Origin: DATKFM01 sp963810485 | GTDB lineage: Bacteria > Pseudomonadota > Alphaproteobacteria > Dongiales > Dongiaceae | Length of the DNA: 64,000 nucleotides | Reading direction: 5' to 3' | Assembly (NCBI GenBank): GCA_963810485.1 | Contig: CAWENQ010000004.1 | Span: 434,001-498,000 of the forward strand | Program-made: the position numbers and the translations under genes | The notes under the pieces: model-generated | Told to the model about the DNA's origin: nothing | The model's input: the letters and a program-made list of their open reading frames with translations, nothing else | The model's database searches: none | Part shown: piece after piece, positions 1 to 8,500 of the stretch | Layout of the letters: each line of letters starts with the position of its first letter | How positions within the stretch are numbered: the first letter of the stretch is position 1

Positions 1-427
1 TCCACCAATGGGCAACGCCGTGGGTCTCGACCGAGACTTCGCCGGTCATATGAACGATCGGCGCCGCGCATTCACTGCTGTATTCGGTGACCTCGCCCTG
101 CACGACATAGATGATCGCCGGCCGGTCCTCATGGCTGTGCCAGGGGACCACGCCGCCCGGCTGGATCTCGAGGCGCCGCATGCGCAACTGGCGGTCCTGA
201 ATGGCCACCGGTTCGTCTGCGAGAGCGATCGAGCCCAGTACCATGTCCGTGACGTCCTTCGGCATGGTGGCCCCGGCCTTCTGGCCCTGGCCGCTGGCCA
301 CGACCTTGTCGGCGGGACACTCGCCCGCGGTCGCTGCCGTTGCGATGAACGTCATCGCGCCGGCGATGATGGCTGACATTGCCTGATTGCGCAGCGGTAT
401 GCGCCCTCTGGTCATATTCGTAATCAT
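1..427 (-). CDS. Cupin-domain protein with signal peptide (partial, runs off left edge)
   Basis: Reading the minus strand from ATG at 427 gives an open frame to the window edge. A good ribosome site (AAAGGAGAAA) lies just upstream of that ATG. The N-terminus looks like an export signal: a basic start, then a hydrophobic Ala-rich stretch ending near A-T-A-G-E-C. Further on comes a cupin motif 1, G-G-V-V-P-W-H-S-H-E-D followed by Y-V-V-Q-G, with the metal-binding His-X-His pair. Cupins of this type bind a metal and are often periplasmic or small dioxygenase-like proteins; substrate unknown. The C-terminus with cupin motif 2 is outside the window. Confidence 0.75.
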   Translation of the reverse strand, partial: MITNMTRGRIPLRNQAMSAIIAGAMTFIATAATAGECPADKVVASGQGQKAGATMPKDVTDMVLGSIALADEPVAIQDRQLRMRRLEIQPGGVVPWHSHEDRPAIIYVVQGEVTEYSSECAAPIVHMTGEVSVETHGVAHWW

Positions 428-693
428 GAGCTTTCTCCTTTTTGATGCTGTGGGCTGATGCTGTGACGGCAGCCGGAACGGCCACTGTGCATCCGGATGA
501 TCGGGGAATCGGCCGCCGAACGGAAATGCCGGCTGTCTTTCGATTTCATACAGCCGGACTATGGTCCTGGCGGTGCGCGGGGGACGGGCATCGCACCCGC
601 GCTGCATCGAATCGATAGGAGATCGATATTTCAGATGCGGCAATCCGGCCGCTAGCGTTGCGCCAGAGTCACGGACAGGCCGAGGGGCTAAAC

Positions 694-825
694 ATGCTGC
701 TGCAACGGGAACTGATGGTCGCCGCGCTGGCTTTCGGGATTGCCATAGCGCTTTACGTGATCAGCTTCGGCGACCTCATCGCTGCGCCATCAGCGCCGAT
801 CGAGATCGCGCAGACCCGGCCTTAA
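694..825 (+). CDS. Small single-membrane-span protein, 43 aa
   Basis: A short frame starts at ATG 694 behind a GAGGGG ribosome site about 7 bases upstream and ends at TAA 823-825. The product has one hydrophobic segment (about residues 8-30, rich in Ala, Leu, Ile, Val) followed by a short polar tail ending T-R-P. Its stop codon overlaps, on the other strand, the stop codon of the LysR gene; the shared bases TTAA serve both. I recognise no family. It could be a genuine small membrane protein or a chance frame; the RBS and clean hydrophobic profile favour the former only moderately. Confidence 0.4.
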   Translation: MLLQRELMVAALAFGIAIALYVISFGDLIAAPSAPIEIAQTRP

Positions 826-1700
826 GTCGGCCACTTATAGGCTTTCAGCGCCTTCACAAAGGCGGCGACGGCCGGCGAGAACCGGCGCCCGCTAACCGTC
901 ACCAGCGAAACCTCGCGCACGACTTCCGGGTCGATCACGCGGCGAGTGTGCAGCCCCGGCATGGTCGGCGAATATTCAGGCATGAAGGATATGCCCATGC
1001 CCGCCATCACCATGCTCTGGATCCAGTCCTCCCGCTCGCTGCGATAGGCATCCTTGAGCGGCGCATTGGACCTGACACAAATCTCGCCGAGCTGGTCGTA
1101 ATACTCGCAATTGATGCGCGACAAGTAGCTTTCACCGGCCACGTCGCGGATCCGAACGGCATTCATGGCCTCGAACCGGTGCCCGGGCGGAAAGGCAACG
1201 ACGAAATTCTCGCGATAGAGCGGATGGACATCGAACCGGTCCGGATATGGGTCGGGCTGCGCCATGACGGCCACGTCGATCTTTCCCTCCTGCAACAGTT
1301 CGATGAGTTGGCCGGGCGTGTCTTCCGACATCGACAGCTCGACACCCGGATGGCCCTGGTGGAACCGCGACAGGAAACCGATGCAGCGCAGCGGCCCGAT
1401 CGTGCACATGATGCCGAAGCTGAGCGGCGCATCCTTCATCCGCAGAAAGCTGTTGGCGGTGGATTTGGCGCTGTCCGCTTCCTTGGAGATCTGCTCGAGC
1501 CGCGGCCGCACCAGCTGGCCGAGATCCGTCAGGTGGGTCGCGGCACGTTCGCGCCGGAACAGGAGGCCGCCCAGTTCCGCTTCCAGTTTCTGGATGGCGC
1601 GGGTCAGCGAAGGCTGTGAGACATTGCAGCGTTCCGCCGCCCTGGTGAAGTTGAGGGTATCGCAAACCGCCAGAAAATAGCGGACTTCGTGCATTTCCAT
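822..1700 (-). CDS. LysR-family transcriptional regulator
   Basis: A 292-aa protein with the typical LysR layout: winged helix-turn-helix at residues 1-60 (R-Y-F-L-A-V ... F-T-R-A-A-E-R ... S-Q-P-S-L-T-R-A-I-Q-K-L-E), then a periplasmic-binding-protein-like effector domain. The frame extends upstream to 1784, but ATG 1700 is chosen because the family begins at this point (M-E-M-H-E-V-R-Y-F) and a GGGGGA site precedes it. It is divergent from the 3-hydroxybutyrate dehydrogenase operon with about 180 bp between them, so it probably controls that operon and itself. A possible operator is listed at 1732-1748. Effector unknown. Confidence 0.9.
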   Translation of the reverse strand: MEMHEVRYFLAVCDTLNFTRAAERCNVSQPSLTRAIQKLEAELGGLLFRRERAATHLTDLGQLVRPRLEQISKEADSAKSTANSFLRMKDAPLSFGIMCTIGPLRCIGFLSRFHQGHPGVELSMSEDTPGQLIELLQEGKIDVAVMAQPDPYPDRFDVHPLYRENFVVAFPPGHRFEAMNAVRIRDVAGESYLSRINCEYYDQLGEICVRSNAPLKDAYRSEREDWIQSMVMAGMGISFMPEYSPTMPGLHTRRVIDPEVVREVSLVTVSGRRFSPAVAAFVKALKAYKWPT

Positions 1701-1731
1701 CGCCAGCGTCCCCCGGGGCCGATAGCCCGCC

Positions 1732-1748
1732 TGTATTGCATCCATACA
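1732..1748. promoter_or_regulatory. Candidate LysR operator (inverted repeat TGTAT-N7-ATACA)
   Basis: A perfect 5-bp inverted repeat with a 7-bp spacer lies between the divergent LysR and 3-hydroxybutyrate dehydrogenase genes, 32 bp upstream of the regulator's start. LysR proteins bind interrupted palindromes in such divergent regions. The assignment is inference from position and symmetry. Confidence 0.4.
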
Positions 1749-1883
1749 CACTCGGCATTTCCGCCGGCGCGGCACCACCGGCACACTCTCGCCGTACCCC
1801 AGATGTTGGGCGAAGCGAGACTGGACCAGAACCGCCTCAACCTACACGCAGCACCAATTAAGCGGCAAGGAGGCCGCTATCCC

Positions 1884-2711
1884 ATGCTGATGACCAAGAC
1901 CGAGCGCCCCCTGTCGCCGGTCCAGCGCGAGCTGGAGGGTGAGACCGCCATCGTGACGGGCTCGACCAGCGGCATCGGCCTGGGCATCGCCCGTGCCCTG
2001 GCGCAGCGCGGCGCCAATGTCGTCTTGAACGGTTTCGGCGACGCCGGCGAGATCGAGATCGTGCGTGGCGCGCTCGCCGCGGAGAACAATGTCGAAGTCG
2101 CCTATGACGGCGCCGACATGAGCAAGCCGGAGGCGATTCATCGCATGATCGACTCCGCGGCAGGCCATTTCGGACGCATCGACATTCTCGTCAACAACGC
2201 CGGCATCCAGCATGTGGCGCCGATCGAGGAATTCCCGCTGGCCAAGTGGGACGCCATTCTCGCCATCAATCTGAGCGCCGCGTTTCACACGACGCGTGCC
2301 GTTTTCGCCGGAATGAAAGAGCGGGGCTGGGGCCGCATCGTGAATGTCGCATCGGCCCATGGCCTGGTCGCCTCGCCGTTCAAGTCGGCCTATGTGGCGG
2401 CCAAGCATGGCGTGCTCGGCTTGACCAAGGTGACCGCCTTGGAAGGCGCCGAACATGGCATCACCTGCAACGCCATCTGCCCCGGCTATGTTTGGACGCC
2501 CCTGGTCGAGAAGCAGATCGACGATCAGGCCCGCAGCCACGGCATCCCGCGCGACCAGGTGGTCCGCGACGTGATGCTGGTGAATCAGCCGACAAAAAAG
2601 TTCGCGACGGTCGAAGAAATCGGCGCGTTGACCGCCTTCCTCTGCGGCGAAGCCGCCGCTTCCATCACCGGCACCGCGCTGCCGGTGGACGGCGGCTGGA
2701 CCGCCCGTTGA
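1884..2711 (+). CDS. bdhA: 3-hydroxybutyrate dehydrogenase (SDR family)
   Basis: A 275-aa short-chain dehydrogenase that should interconvert (R)-3-hydroxybutyrate and acetoacetate with NAD(H) in the cytosol, the last step of polyhydroxybutyrate (PHB) breakdown. Visible motifs: Rossmann T-G-S-T-S-G-I-G at 25-32, N-N-A-G at 104-107, catalytic Ser157, Tyr170 and Lys174 (Y-V-A-A-K), and the C-terminal G-G-W-T-A-R common in this subfamily. ATG 1884 follows AAGGAGG by 10 bases; the frame extends further upstream without support. It heads an operon with a patatin lipase (20-bp gap) and a DoxX protein. Other SDR substrates are possible, but the length, the long segment after the active site and the patatin neighbour fit BdhA. 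Confidence 0.85.
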   Translation: MLMTKTERPLSPVQRELEGETAIVTGSTSGIGLGIARALAQRGANVVLNGFGDAGEIEIVRGALAAENNVEVAYDGADMSKPEAIHRMIDSAAGHFGRIDILVNNAGIQHVAPIEEFPLAKWDAILAINLSAAFHTTRAVFAGMKERGWGRIVNVASAHGLVASPFKSAYVAAKHGVLGLTKVTALEGAEHGITCNAICPGYVWTPLVEKQIDDQARSHGIPRDQVVRDVMLVNQPTKKFATVEEIGALTAFLCGEAAASITGTALPVDGGWTAR

Positions 2712-2731
2712 TCAGATCAGGAGAGATGCAA

Positions 2732-3844
2732 ATGGACGTCATGACCTATTCCGCCCGTGCTGCCGAGGATTCATCGGCGCGACGGTCTCCGCCGCAGACG
2801 GCGAAGAAGCCGAAGGCCGCCGCGAAAAGCACCGTCAAGGCCATCAATCTCGCGCTTCAGGGCGGCGGGGCCCATGGCGCCTTCACCTGGGGCGTGCTCG
2901 ACCGGCTGCTGGACGACGAACGCATCGCCTTCGAAGGAATCAGCGCCACCAGCGCCGGCGCGATGAATGCGGTCGTGCTCGCCTATGGCCTGACGGAAGG
3001 CGGCCGGAAAGGCGCACAGAAGGCGCTCGCGGGCTTCTGGCGGCGGGTCAGCCACGCCGCCGCCATGAGCCCGCTGCAGCCGACCTGGCTGGACCGCCTC
3101 ACCGGCAATCGTTCGCTGGAATGGTCGCCGGCCTTCTTCGCGCTGGACATGATCTCGCGCGTGCTGTCGCCCTACCAGTTCAATCCGCTGAACAACAACC
3201 CGCTGCGCGAGGTGCTGCTGCAATCGGTGAATTTCGAGCGGCTGCGCTCGGCGCAGTGCCCAGTGAAGCTGTTCCTGTCAGCGACGAATGTGCGCACCGG
3301 CAAGGTCAAGGTATTCGAGAACGACGTGATCTGCCCGGAGCGCGTGCTCGCCTCCGGCTGCCTGCCGTTCCTGTTCCAGGCCGTGGAAGTCGACGGCGAG
3401 CATTACTGGGACGGCGGCTATATGGGCAATCCCGCGATCTTCCCGCTGATCTACGGCTGCGACAGCCGAGATGTCATGATCGTCCATATCAATCCGCTGG
3501 AACGGCAGGCCTTGCCGACCAGCGCTTTCGAGATCATGAACCGCGTCAACGAGATCAGTTTCAATTCCTCGCTCATGCGGGAGATGCGCGCCATCAGCTT
3601 CGTCACCGAGATGATCGACGAGGACCCGGCGGCACACAAAGCACTGAAGCGGATCCTGGTCCACGCGATCGCCGCCGACGACATCATGTCGGAGCTGGGC
3701 GCCGCCAGCAAACTCAATGGCGATTGGGAGTTCCTGACCTATCTGCGGGACCAGGGCCGCGACCATGCCGACAAATGGCTGGCCGCCAACTTCGACCGCC
3801 TCGGCCGCACGTCGACCGTCGATATCCGCAAGGAATATCTCTGA
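2732..3844 (+). CDS. Patatin-like phospholipase / serine hydrolase
   Basis: A 370-aa protein with a low-complexity basic N-terminus (residues 5-35), then a patatin domain. The oxyanion hole G-G-G-A-H-G is at 44-49, the nucleophile Ser74 sits in A-T-S-A-G (the first Gly of G-X-S-X-G is Ala), and the catalytic Asp lies in D-G-G-Y-M-G near residue 227. ATG 2732 has AGGAGA 7 bases upstream; the ATG six bases earlier sits too close to that site. Patatins cleave acyl esters of lipids. Co-transcription with bdhA suggests a role in PHB or storage-lipid mobilisation; this is inference. No signal peptide, so probably cytosolic or granule-associated. Confidence 0.88.
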   Translation: MDVMTYSARAAEDSSARRSPPQTAKKPKAAAKSTVKAINLALQGGGAHGAFTWGVLDRLLDDERIAFEGISATSAGAMNAVVLAYGLTEGGRKGAQKALAGFWRRVSHAAAMSPLQPTWLDRLTGNRSLEWSPAFFALDMISRVLSPYQFNPLNNNPLREVLLQSVNFERLRSAQCPVKLFLSATNVRTGKVKVFENDVICPERVLASGCLPFLFQAVEVDGEHYWDGGYMGNPAIFPLIYGCDSRDVMIVHINPLERQALPTSAFEIMNRVNEISFNSSLMREMRAISFVTEMIDEDPAAHKALKRILVHAIAADDIMSELGAASKLNGDWEFLTYLRDQGRDHADKWLAANFDRLGRTSTVDIRKEYL

Positions 3845-3870
3845 TCAACCCCGATGTCCTGGAGATGAAA

Positions 3871-4344
3871 ATGACCAACACGACAATGACGACGTCGATG
3901 CCCATGAATGGCATCGCCACACTTTTCCTGAACGCACTTGCGCTGCTGGAGCGGGTACCATTTGCCATCGCGCCGCTGCTCATGCGCTTCGGCATGGGCC
4001 TCGTGTTCTGGCGCTCGGCCCAGACCAAGCTCGCGAACTGGGACACCACGCTGCTGCTGTTCCGCGAGGAGTATCGGGTTCCCGTGCTGCCGCCGGAGCT
4101 TGCGGCTTACCTGGCGACGGCGGTTGAACTGACCGCTCCGCTTCTCCTGGCCTTCGGCCTGGCAGCGCGCCTCGGCGCAGGCGCCATGCTCGGCATGACC
4201 TTGGTGATCCAGCTCTTCGTCTATCCGCAGAGCTATCCCGACCACCTACTGTGGGCCGGCCCGCTGGTCTACCTCGTCCTGCGCGGCCCGGGTGCGATGT
4301 CCATCGATCATTTGATCCGCAAGCGATTTTCCGCAGCAGACTAG
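3871..4344 (+). CDS. DoxX-family membrane protein
   Basis: A 157-aa, four-helix membrane protein of the DoxX/DUF417 type. Conserved-looking features are L-M-R-F-G-M-G-L-V-F-W-R-S-A-Q-T-K-L in helix 1 and an E-L-T-A-P-L-L-L-A-F-G-L-A-A-R-L-G segment in the middle. ATG 3871 is preferred over the ATG at 3865 because of spacing from the CTGGAG site. It is the third gene of the bdhA-patatin-doxX operon, 26 bp after the patatin stop. DoxX proteins are linked to redox and membrane quinone functions, but the specific role here is unknown. Confidence 0.82.
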   Translation: MTNTTMTTSMPMNGIATLFLNALALLERVPFAIAPLLMRFGMGLVFWRSAQTKLANWDTTLLLFREEYRVPVLPPELAAYLATAVELTAPLLLAFGLAARLGAGAMLGMTLVIQLFVYPQSYPDHLLWAGPLVYLVLRGPGAMSIDHLIRKRFSAAD

Positions 4345-4352
4345 CTCAAGCG

Positions 4353-4374
4353 GGCGGTCCCGAAAGGGGCCGCC
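4353..4374. terminator. Hairpin between convergent doxX and serA
   Basis: GGCGGTCCC and GGGGCCGCC form a 9-bp stem with a GAAA loop, placed in the 35-bp gap between the two convergent stop codons. There is no long T-run, so it may act weakly in both directions. Confidence 0.5.
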
Positions 4375-4379
4375 GATCT

Positions 4380-5957
4380 TCAGAACGCCAGCGCCTCCGC
4401 CTGAACCACACCGGGGATGGCGCGGACGCGGGCCAGCAAATCCTCGCCCAGCGCCTGGTCTACTTCGATCAACGCGATGGCGTCGCCGCCGGGGGCGCTG
4501 CGGCCGAGATGGAAGGTGGCGATGTTGATGCCGGATTGGCCGAGCAGCGTGCCGAGGCGGCCGATGAAGCCGGGCTTGTCCTCGTTGGTGGTGTAGAGCA
4601 TGTGGCGGCCGAGCTCGGCCTCGATGCGGATGCCCTTGATCTCGACGATGCGCGGCTTGTCGCCGCCGAACAGCGTGCCGGCCACGTCGCGGCTGCGGCG
4701 GTCGGTGACGACGGCGAGGCGCATCAGCGTCTGGTAGTCGCCGGGGCGGTCGTGGCGGATCTCCGTCACCTCGATGTTGCGCTCGCGTGCCAGCACCGGC
4801 GCATTGACCATGTTGACGCTGTCGAGCAGCGGCGTCAGCAGGCCGGCGAGTGCCGCCGCGGTGATCGGCCGCGTGTTGAGTTCGGCGGCATGGCCTTCAT
4901 ATTCGATGGTCACGCCCTTGAGGCCGGAATGGGTGAGCTGCCCGGCAAAGGAGCCGAGAAGTTGCGCCAGCGCCATGTAGGGCCGGAGGCGCGGCGCTTC
5001 CTCCGCCGTCACCGACGGCATGTTGAGGGCGTTGGACACGGCGCCGGTGAGCAGGAAATCGGCCATCTGCTCGGCGACCTGGATCGCCACCTTCTCCTGC
5101 GCCTCCGATGTCGAGGCGCCGAGATGGGGCGTGGCGATCACCGTATCCATGCCGAAGAGCGGATTGGACTTCGCCGGTTCCTCCGCGAAGACATCAAGCG
5201 CGGCGCCGGCCACATGGCCGCTGTCGAGCGCGGCCTTCAGCGCCGCTTCGTCCACCAGACCGCCGCGGGCGCAATTGATCAGCCGCATGCCCGGCCGCGT
5301 CTTGGCCAGCGCCGTCGCATCGATGATATGCCGCGTCGAGTCGGTGAGCGGCGTATGCAGGGTGATGAAATCGGCGCGGGCCAGGAGATCGTCCAGCTCC
5401 ACCTTCTGCACGCCGAGATCGCAGGCGCGCTCCTCCGACAGATAGGGATCGAAGGCCAGCACGCGCATCTTCAGGCCATGGGCGCGGTCGGCGACGATGG
5501 CGCCGATATTGCCGCAGCCGACGACGCCCAGCGTCTTGCCGGAGAGCTCCACGCCCATGAAGCGCGATTTCTCCCACTTGCCGGCATGGGTGGATTTGTC
5601 GGCGGCGGGGATCTGGCGCGCCAGCGCCATCATCAGGGCGATGGCATGCTCGGCCGTGGTGATGGAATTGCCGTGGGGCGTGTTCATCACGACGATGCCG
5701 CGCTGGGTGGCGGCGGGCACGTCGATATTGTCGACGCCGATGCCAGCGCGGCCGACGACCTTCAGATCCTTGGCGGCAGCCAGCACATCCCTGGTGACCT
5801 TGGCGCCGGAGCGCACCGCGAGGCCAGCATGGCCGTTGAGCGCGGCCGCCAGTTCCGGCGGCTTCAGGCCGACGCGCACTTCCGTGGCGATGCCGCGTTC
5901 CCCGAAGATCTCGAGAGCGCGCGGGCTCAATTCGTCGGCGATCAGGACGCTGGGCAT
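4380..5957 (-). CDS. serA: D-3-phosphoglycerate dehydrogenase
   Basis: A 525-aa long-form SerA that oxidises 3-phosphoglycerate to 3-phosphohydroxypyruvate, the first step of serine synthesis. It shows the NAD motif G-C-G-N-I-G, catalytic Arg in N-C-A-R-G-G-L-V-D-E, Glu in D-V-F-A-E-E-P and His in T-P-H-L-G-A-S-T-S-E. An intervening domain follows, then a C-terminal ACT domain (D-K-P-G-F-I-G-R-L-G) where serine usually feeds back. The start is ATG 5957, five bases after AAGGAG; a GTG six bases upstream overlaps that site. It follows serC by 9 bp, and the serC stop lies in the serA ribosome site, implying coupled translation. Confidence 0.97.
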   Translation of the reverse strand: MPSVLIADELSPRALEIFGERGIATEVRVGLKPPELAAALNGHAGLAVRSGAKVTRDVLAAAKDLKVVGRAGIGVDNIDVPAATQRGIVVMNTPHGNSITTAEHAIALMMALARQIPAADKSTHAGKWEKSRFMGVELSGKTLGVVGCGNIGAIVADRAHGLKMRVLAFDPYLSEERACDLGVQKVELDDLLARADFITLHTPLTDSTRHIIDATALAKTRPGMRLINCARGGLVDEAALKAALDSGHVAGAALDVFAEEPAKSNPLFGMDTVIATPHLGASTSEAQEKVAIQVAEQMADFLLTGAVSNALNMPSVTAEEAPRLRPYMALAQLLGSFAGQLTHSGLKGVTIEYEGHAAELNTRPITAAALAGLLTPLLDSVNMVNAPVLARERNIEVTEIRHDRPGDYQTLMRLAVVTDRRSRDVAGTLFGGDKPRIVEIKGIRIEAELGRHMLYTTNEDKPGFIGRLGTLLGQSGINIATFHLGRSAPGGDAIALIEVDQALGEDLLARVRAIPGVVQAEALAF

Positions 5958-5966
5958 GGTCACTCC

Positions 5967-7118
5967 TTACGCCGGAACCTTGATTTCGCCATAGGCCCAT
6001 TCGAGCCAGGGGAACAGCGCCTCCAGATCGGCGCGCTCCACCGTCGCTCCCGCCCAGATGCGCAGACCCGGCGGCGCATCGCGGTAGGAGGCGATGTCAT
6101 AGGCGACGCCTTCCGCTTCCAGCAAGCCTGTCATCTTGTCGATGAGCTTGAGTGCTCCGGCATTGTCCAGCTTGGCGAAGGCGGGATCGGCGAGTTTCAG
6201 GCAGACCGAGGTCGACGAACGCGTCGCCGCATCGCGGGCGAGGAAATCCACCCAGGGCGTCTTGTCCACCCAGGCGGCGATGGCGATGAGATTTGCATTG
6301 CTGCGGGCGATCAGCGCATCCAGGCCGCCGATGGACTCCGCCCAGCGCAGCCCGTCGATCGCGTCTTCGGTTGCGAGCATCGACGGCGTGTTGATGGTGT
6401 CGCCCTTGAAAATGCCGTCGATCAGCTTGCCGCCCTTGGTGAGCTGGAAGATCTTCGGCAGCGGCCAGGACGGCTTGTGGGATTCGAGCCGCGCCACCGC
6501 GCGCGGGCTGAGCGCGATCATGCCGTGGGCCGCCTCGCCGCCGAGCACCTTCTGCCAGGACCAGGTGACGACATCGAGCTTGTCCCAGGGCAGCGGCATG
6601 GCGAAGGCGGCCGAGGTGGCGTCGCAGATGCTGAGCCCTTCGCGGTCGGCGGGGATCCAGGCGCCGTTGGGCACGCGCACGCCCGAGGTGGTGCCGTTCC
6701 AGGTGAAGACGATATCGCGGTCGCGGCCGGCCTGCTTCAGGTCCGGCAGCGCGCCATAGTCGGCCTCGAATGTGCGTACGTCCTTGAGGCGCAGCTGCTG
6801 CACCACATCGCCGACCCAGGTCTTGCCGAAGGCTTCCCAGGCGAAGATGTCGACGCCGCGCGGGCCGAGCAGGGACCAGAGCGCCAGCTCCACCGCGCCG
6901 GTATCGGAGGCCGGCACGATGCCGAGCTTGTAGTCGGCTGGCATTTTCAACACGCGCCGGCTGCGCTCGATCACCTCGGCCAGCCTGGCCCGGCCTTCCT
7001 TCGAGCGGTGCGAGCGGCCGAGCACGGCCTTTTCAAGCGCCGCCAGCGACCAGCCCGGCCGCTTCGCGCAGGGGCCAGAGGAAAAGCAGGGATTACGCGG
7101 ACGGGCGCTGGGTTTCAT
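5967..7118 (-). CDS. serC: Phosphoserine aminotransferase
   Basis: A 383-aa PLP enzyme that converts 3-phosphohydroxypyruvate plus glutamate to phosphoserine. The sequence is of the alphaproteobacterial/archaeal-like SerC type, with the N-terminal R-N-P-C-F-S-S-G-P-C-A-K-R-P-G-W and the PLP lysine in S-W-Q-K-V-L-G-G-E-A-A-H-G. It is the first gene of the serC-serA operon. Its 5' leader carries a terminator-like hairpin (7154-7189) only 36 bp before the start codon, which may regulate it. Confidence 0.96.
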   Translation of the reverse strand: MKPSARPRNPCFSSGPCAKRPGWSLAALEKAVLGRSHRSKEGRARLAEVIERSRRVLKMPADYKLGIVPASDTGAVELALWSLLGPRGVDIFAWEAFGKTWVGDVVQQLRLKDVRTFEADYGALPDLKQAGRDRDIVFTWNGTTSGVRVPNGAWIPADREGLSICDATSAAFAMPLPWDKLDVVTWSWQKVLGGEAAHGMIALSPRAVARLESHKPSWPLPKIFQLTKGGKLIDGIFKGDTINTPSMLATEDAIDGLRWAESIGGLDALIARSNANLIAIAAWVDKTPWVDFLARDAATRSSTSVCLKLADPAFAKLDNAGALKLIDKMTGLLEAEGVAYDIASYRDAPPGLRIWAGATVERADLEALFPWLEWAYGEIKVPA

Positions 7119-7153
7119 TGCCGGAAACGGTCTTTCACTGTCGCGACTTCGAC

Positions 7154-7189
7154 AAAAAGCGCCGCATCCTATGGATTATGTTGCGGTGC
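7154..7189 (-). terminator. Terminator-like hairpin just upstream of serC (possible attenuator)
   Basis: On the minus strand, GCACCGCA and TGCGGCGC form a stem with one mismatch and a 15-base loop, followed at once by TTTTT. It sits between the stop of the GNAT gene (7219) and the serC start (7118). It could end the GNAT transcript. However, only about 36 bp remain downstream for a serC promoter, so an attenuator in a serC leader is also possible. Alphaproteobacteria have a described conserved RNA upstream of serC (the serC motif); I cannot confirm a match by eye. Confidence 0.5.
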
Positions 7190-7218
7190 GTCAACGGAAT
7201 GCATGCCGATTTTGCCAA

Positions 7219-7734
7219 CTACTCCAACGATCGCCGCATGAGCAGGCCGGGGAACGCGACAGCCGGCGACAGTTGAATGGCAATGGCGCCTACAGCCACA
7301 AACCCTGCCGAACGATAGAAGGACTCGGCGGTCAGAGTGGAGAAGCACTCAAGCGTCTCGACATTGCGAGACTGCGCTTCCTCGATGCAGCGATTCAACA
7401 ATGCCAAGCCGACCCCCCGGCGCGTCCAATCCGGATGAACGGCAAAGTGGCGGATATGGCCGACGCCGGGCTTGCCCTCTCCACCGCCCGGCGCTTCCGC
7501 CGTCCAACCGCCGCAGCCGATGATCGCGCCGCTGCCGGTTACCGCGACGTGGAAGGTGCCGGAGGCGAGCAGACGCGGGTTCGCGCTGGTCATCAACGGC
7601 AGCGCCGCAGACAACAGACGCGGATCGTAATCCTGCGCCAGGAGCACTGGATAGCTTGCCGACAGCAAGTCACTCACGGATTCGTTATCGCCGGGATCCG
7701 CAACTCTCACTGCGTAGGTTTCACAACTGCCCAT
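7219..7734 (-). CDS. GNAT-family N-acetyltransferase
   Basis: A 171-aa acetyltransferase. The acetyl-CoA binding core is visible as H-F-A-V-H-P-D-W-T-R-R-G-V-G-L-A-L-L (motif A, R/Q-X-X-G-X-G/A) and the late strand F-Y-R-S-A-G-F. The start is ATG 7734; a TTG one codon earlier is less likely. The substrate is unknown. It lies upstream of serC on the same strand, separated by a terminator-like hairpin. Confidence 0.85.
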   Translation of the reverse strand: MGSCETYAVRVADPGDNESVSDLLSASYPVLLAQDYDPRLLSAALPLMTSANPRLLASGTFHVAVTGSGAIIGCGGWTAEAPGGGEGKPGVGHIRHFAVHPDWTRRGVGLALLNRCIEEAQSRNVETLECFSTLTAESFYRSAGFVAVGAIAIQLSPAVAFPGLLMRRSLE

Positions 7735-7913
7735 CAATGCCGGTCCTGTTTTCTCCCGATGGCAAAAGATTCTTCACGACCGCTGCATCCCTGCCCGGCC
7801 GTCGCCCGTAACAGGAGTCCGGACCGTAACCCCCGGGCGAACTCGCAGCGCCCATGGCAATCGGTCCTTCCGCACCGGTCGTATCAACGCAACCAATGTT
7901 GGAGAACAAACCT

Positions 7914-8465
7914 ATGAGGAAGCTCGCATCAATCGCCGCCGCCACGGCCATCGCCCTCTCCGCCGCGACATTCGCGTCGGCGGAAATGACCGTCATGGTC
8001 GGCGGCGCGCCGATGTATCCGTCGAAGGATATCATCGACAACGCCGTCAACTCCAAGGACCACACCACCCTGGTCGCCGCGGTGAAGGCGGCGGGCCTGG
8101 TGGAGACACTGAAGGGCCCCGGCCCGTTCACCGTCTTCGCCCCGACCAACGAAGCGTTCGCGGCGCTGCCGGCCGGCACGGTCGACACGCTGCTGAAGCC
8201 CGAGAACAAGGGCGATCTGACGAAGGTGCTGACCTATCACGTCGTTGCCGTGAAGGCCGATGCGGCCGCTCTCACCGGCATGATCAAGAAGGATGGCGGC
8301 ATGCATCCGATCAAGACCGTGGCCGGCGAGACGCTGACCGCCAGCATCGAGAACGGCAAGGTGGTGATCACCGACGCCAAGGGCGGCAAGGCCGTGGTGA
8401 CGCAAGCCGACGTCTATCAGAGCAATGGCGTCATCCATGTCGTCGATCACGTGCTGCTGCCATAA
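7914..8465 (+). CDS. Secreted fasciclin (FAS1) domain protein
   Basis: A 183-aa protein with a clear signal peptide (residues 1-23, cleavage after A-S-A) and one FAS1 domain. FAS1 features include G-P-G-P-F-T-V-F-A-P-T-N-E-A-F near residue 70 and the final V-I-H-V-V-D-H-V-L-L-P. ATG 7914 follows GGAG by 10 bases; the frame continues upstream without support. FAS1 domains mediate adhesion or act as secreted matrix-type proteins; in alphaproteobacteria they are usually periplasmic or extracellular. It stands alone, with a terminator behind it. Confidence 0.92.
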   Translation: MRKLASIAAATAIALSAATFASAEMTVMVGGAPMYPSKDIIDNAVNSKDHTTLVAAVKAAGLVETLKGPGPFTVFAPTNEAFAALPAGTVDTLLKPENKGDLTKVLTYHVVAVKADAAALTGMIKKDGGMHPIKTVAGETLTASIENGKVVITDAKGGKAVVTQADVYQSNGVIHVVDHVLLP

Positions 8466-8500
8466 GGTCTGACGTTCCCATCGTCATTCCTTAACGTGGA

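Noticed and set aside
561..1619. A plus-strand frame of 352 codons.
   Set aside because: It is antisense to the LysR gene and lacks a ribosome site or recognisable protein.
4251..7241. A 996-codon plus-strand open frame.
   Set aside because: It is antisense to serA and serC, rich in Arg/Gly/Ala/Asp as GC-rich shadow frames are, and has no RBS or family signature.
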